Part shown: piece after piece, positions 6,592 through 7,803 of the stretch | Position numbering within the stretch: position 1 is the first letter of the stretch | Layout: every line of letters starts with the position of its first letter | From: Clostridiales bacterium | GTDB lineage: Bacteria > Bacillota > Clostridia > Monoglobales > Monoglobaceae | Direction of reading: 5' to 3' | Assembly (NCBI GenBank): GCA_016303265.1 | Contig: JAEDLZ010000065.1 | Span: forward strand, 1 to 7,803 | Length of the DNA: 7,803 bases | Notes under the pieces: generated by a model | The model's database searches: none | What the model was told of the DNA's origin: nothing | Seen by the model: only the letters and a program-made list of their open reading frames with translations | Translations under genes and position numbers: made by a program

Positions 6592-7629
6592 CTATATATC
6601 AATTCCTATAAGGTATCTCTTCATCATTTCCGGTTCAAGTCCGTACCTTATACCCTCTATAATCGTAACAATATTGCGAAGTTCCGTCTCCCGCACATTA
6701 ACATAATATAACACTGCCTCAATGGAATATTGCGCCCTGCGGAACATCTTGGCGTGCAAATCACTTATATATTTTTCAATCCGTCTTTCCGCAGAGGCGG
6801 AACTGTCCGCAAAAATTTTGTAATATTTTGTTTTCTTAAGAATTTCATATACCTCGTCCGCCGATTTCGCATTCGTCATTTCCGTAACAATTTCCTCGCT
6901 TAAATGCGCATATTTATGCTTTATATACGGATAAAACTGCTCGACCGGCATATCAAAATTTTTCTTTGCTCTTATTATGAACATAACAGTGGACAAATCC
7001 GCCGCCGAACCGTAGGTTTCCTTGACTGTTTCAAACTCTCCCGGGCTTAAATACTTCTTCGCATATTTAAATACAAGCGTATTGTAATAAGCGCTGAGCG
7101 AGTTTTCCATATCAAAAATATTCGGCCGTTCTTCATAACCCGAAAATCCTTTAAGCGGCTTTGCGTAGATTGTACCGTCTATCACGCTCAGAAATTCATC
7201 AAAATTCTTTACGCCTGCAAGCCTTTGAAAATCAATTTTTCCGCTTCCTCCGAATATTGCCGCAGGAATAAATCTGTCGGCATGGTCTGCACATAAATAT
7301 CTCAGGAAAACCTTGATATTCTCCATGTCCTCCCGAATTTCAAAAATCCGCATAAAAGCAGTTTCCGAAATATCCATAAAAGATGTCAAAGACCCTATAT
7401 CGCGGCTCAGCCCCATGGTGAGGAGTTTTTCAAGATAACCCCGGTGAATTTCCGACACATCCGTTTCGGGAAGCAGTCTTTTATAGCTTGTTTCCTCCTT
7501 CAGAAATTTTGCCACATCGGGAACCGACTTAAGAGCCGTCATTCGCCGGTACATATCATTTGTAAGCCTGTTTTTCAGCTTGCCGCGGATTTTCACATTA
7601 AGAGCGGAATTTTTCATTACGCCGCCCAT
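6592..7629 (-). CDS. atpC (ntpC): V/A-type ATPase subunit C (AC39/d-type rotor cap)
   Basis: Subunit C is a funnel-shaped, all-helical protein that sits on the K ring and joins it to the D/F axle. The 345-aa length lies within the family's range. The early VKIRGKLKNRLT (12-23) resembles the family's 'ARIRAxxxxLL' opening helix, and NVRETELRNIVTIIEGIRYG (311-330) is the clearest mark, matching the conserved E-x-R-N-L-x-x-I-x-x-G-x-x-x-G motif near the C-terminus. Three repeated helical units are expected, each with YxxL-type contacts such as YYNTLVFKY (181-189). The ATG at 7627-7629 is preceded at 9 nt by AAAGGA. The gene stands upstream of I, not between E and F as in E. hirae or Thermus. It is the first gene after the 104-nt gap. 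Confidence 0.92.
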   Translation of the reverse strand: MGGVMKNSALNVKIRGKLKNRLTNDMYRRMTALKSVPDVAKFLKEETSYKRLLPETDVSEIHRGYLEKLLTMGLSRDIGSLTSFMDISETAFMRIFEIREDMENIKVFLRYLCADHADRFIPAAIFGGSGKIDFQRLAGVKNFDEFLSVIDGTIYAKPLKGFSGYEERPNIFDMENSLSAYYNTLVFKYAKKYLSPGEFETVKETYGSAADLSTVMFIIRAKKNFDMPVEQFYPYIKHKYAHLSEEIVTEMTNAKSADEVYEILKKTKYYKIFADSSASAERRIEKYISDLHAKMFRRAQYSIEAVLYYVNVRETELRNIVTIIEGIRYGLEPEMMKRYLIGIDI

Positions 7630-7638
7630 ATTGCATCA

Positions 7639-7644
7639 TCCTTT
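7639..7644 (-). promoter_or_regulatory. Ribosome binding site of subunit C
   Basis: The minus strand reads AAAGGA, 9 nt before the ATG at 7627-7629. This supports that start over the ATG at codon 5, which has no purine-rich site at a usable distance. A predicted hairpin begins 4 nt upstream. Confidence 0.65.
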
Positions 7645-7648
7645 CATC

Positions 7649-7667
7649 AAAAGGGCTTTCCCCTTTT
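7649..7667 (-). other. Predicted RNA hairpin just upstream of subunit C
   Basis: On the minus strand AAAAGGG and CCCTTTT form a perfect 7-bp stem around a 5-nt GAAAG loop. It ends 4 nt before the C ribosome site. No T-run follows it beyond the stem's own four Ts, so it does not look like an intrinsic terminator. A role in mRNA stability or in access to the C ribosome site is possible but unproven; an A/T-rich stem of this size can occur by chance. Confidence 0.35.
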
Positions 7668-7679
7668 TCTTAACCTTTC

Positions 7680-7715
7680 GGCAGTATGTTTCCGAAGAAA
7701 TATCCTTAACCTGCC
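7680..7715 (-). other. Predicted RNA stem-loop with cUUCGg tetraloop between H-like gene and C
   Basis: On the minus strand TTTC-TTCG-GAAA (7689-7700) gives a 4-bp stem closed by the canonical, very stable cUUCGg loop. Below it an A/C mismatch and two further A-T pairs can extend the stem, and GGCAG/CTGCC at the outer ends can close the whole element with an asymmetric internal loop. The tip is strong for its size. It is not followed by a T-run, so termination is unlikely. It may be an mRNA processing or stability element in the longest gap of the operon. Confidence 0.4.
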
Positions 7716-7733
7716 TTAAAAATTGATTAACAT

Positions 7734-7803
7734 TTATCCTTCAGTTATAATTCTTTGCGTAATTTCCTCTATCCACCTGTTGCGATTTTTTGTAAAATTC
7801 TTC
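7734..7803 (-). CDS. C-terminal tail of a short charged protein, probably V/A-ATPase subunit H (cut by window edge)
   Basis: A minus-strand frame enters from the right edge and runs 22 codons to a TAA at 7734-7736. The tail reads KNRNRWIEEITQRIITEG, a charged amphipathic helix with hydrophobic residues spaced as in the C-terminal end of stalk subunits of the H (AhaH/NtpF/G) type. In E. hirae and Thermus the first gene of the operon encodes that subunit, which pairs with E, and no other H candidate is in the window, so position supports the call. The visible part is too short for identification by sequence alone. A competing frame (ending in NYAKNYN) stops at the TGA at 7741-7743 and looks less like a stalk helix. 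Another upstream gene ending here cannot be excluded. Confidence 0.5.
   Translation of the reverse strand, partial: KNFTKNRNRWIEEITQRIITEG

Noticed and set aside
6281..6706. Plus-strand open frame of 141 codons across the C-I junction
   Set aside because: It is antisense to the start of I and the end of C, both well supported; the product is not recognisable.
7649..7670. The hairpin plus TTTTTCTT on the plus strand as a rho-independent terminator
   Set aside because: The T-run follows on the plus strand, where no gene ends nearby. On the coding strand no T-run follows the stem.
7444..7719. Plus-strand open frame of 91 codons over the start of C and the 104-nt gap
   Set aside because: Most of it is antisense to conserved subunit C codons. 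It shows no ribosome site or recognisable domain.
7639..7740. Minus-strand open frame in the H-C gap (tail ...KKKGKALLMKG) that could be a small gene or a frameshifted extension of the upstream gene
   Set aside because: It has no ATG, GTG or TTG start with a ribosome site, and a TGA at 7741-7743 separates it from any upstream frame. Its codons overlap the predicted hairpins.

Overview
The window is one stretch of a bacterial V/A-type (vacuolar/archaeal-type) rotary ATPase operon. Every gene is on the minus strand, so transcription runs from right to left. In that order it holds the 3' tail of a short charged gene (probably peripheral-stalk subunit H), then subunit C, subunit I, proteolipid K, subunit F, subunit E, catalytic subunit A, non-catalytic subunit B, and the first 47 codons of subunit D, which is cut by the left edge. 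All the core subunits of the enzyme are therefore present or started here: the A/B catalytic head, the D/F central rotor, the C rotor cap, the E (and H?) peripheral stalk, and the I/K membrane ion motor.

The genes are tightly packed. Between C and D the gaps are 13 to 29 nt. Several stop codons touch or overlap the Shine-Dalgarno sequence of the next gene, which suggests one mRNA and translational coupling. B and D appear to start with GTG. The only larger gap is 104 nt between the H-like tail and C; it holds two predicted RNA hairpins, one with a canonical cUUCGg tetraloop. No gene-free stretch exceeds 300 bases, and no tRNA, rRNA, CRISPR array, insertion sequence or convincing terminator is visible. 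All plus-strand reading frames are shadows of the minus-strand genes.

The organism is most likely an anaerobic Firmicute of the class Clostridia. The reasons are strong AGGAGG-type ribosome sites, moderate GC, and subunit sequences that look to me like the clostridial branch of the V/A-ATPase: GGFGTGKT P-loop in A, a K subunit with a two-helix N-terminal extension, and RPDD near the end of F. This is recognition from memory, not a search result.

This is mostly a conventional operon and I do not see an undescribed system. The most interesting part is the proteolipid K. Its N-terminal hairpin has lost any c-subunit motif and ends in a signal-peptidase-like site on the predicted outer face. Its C-terminal hairpin carries a single ion-binding Glu without the usual Na+ ligands. 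These points bear on the ring's ion-to-ATP ratio and on whether the machine moves H+ or Na+.
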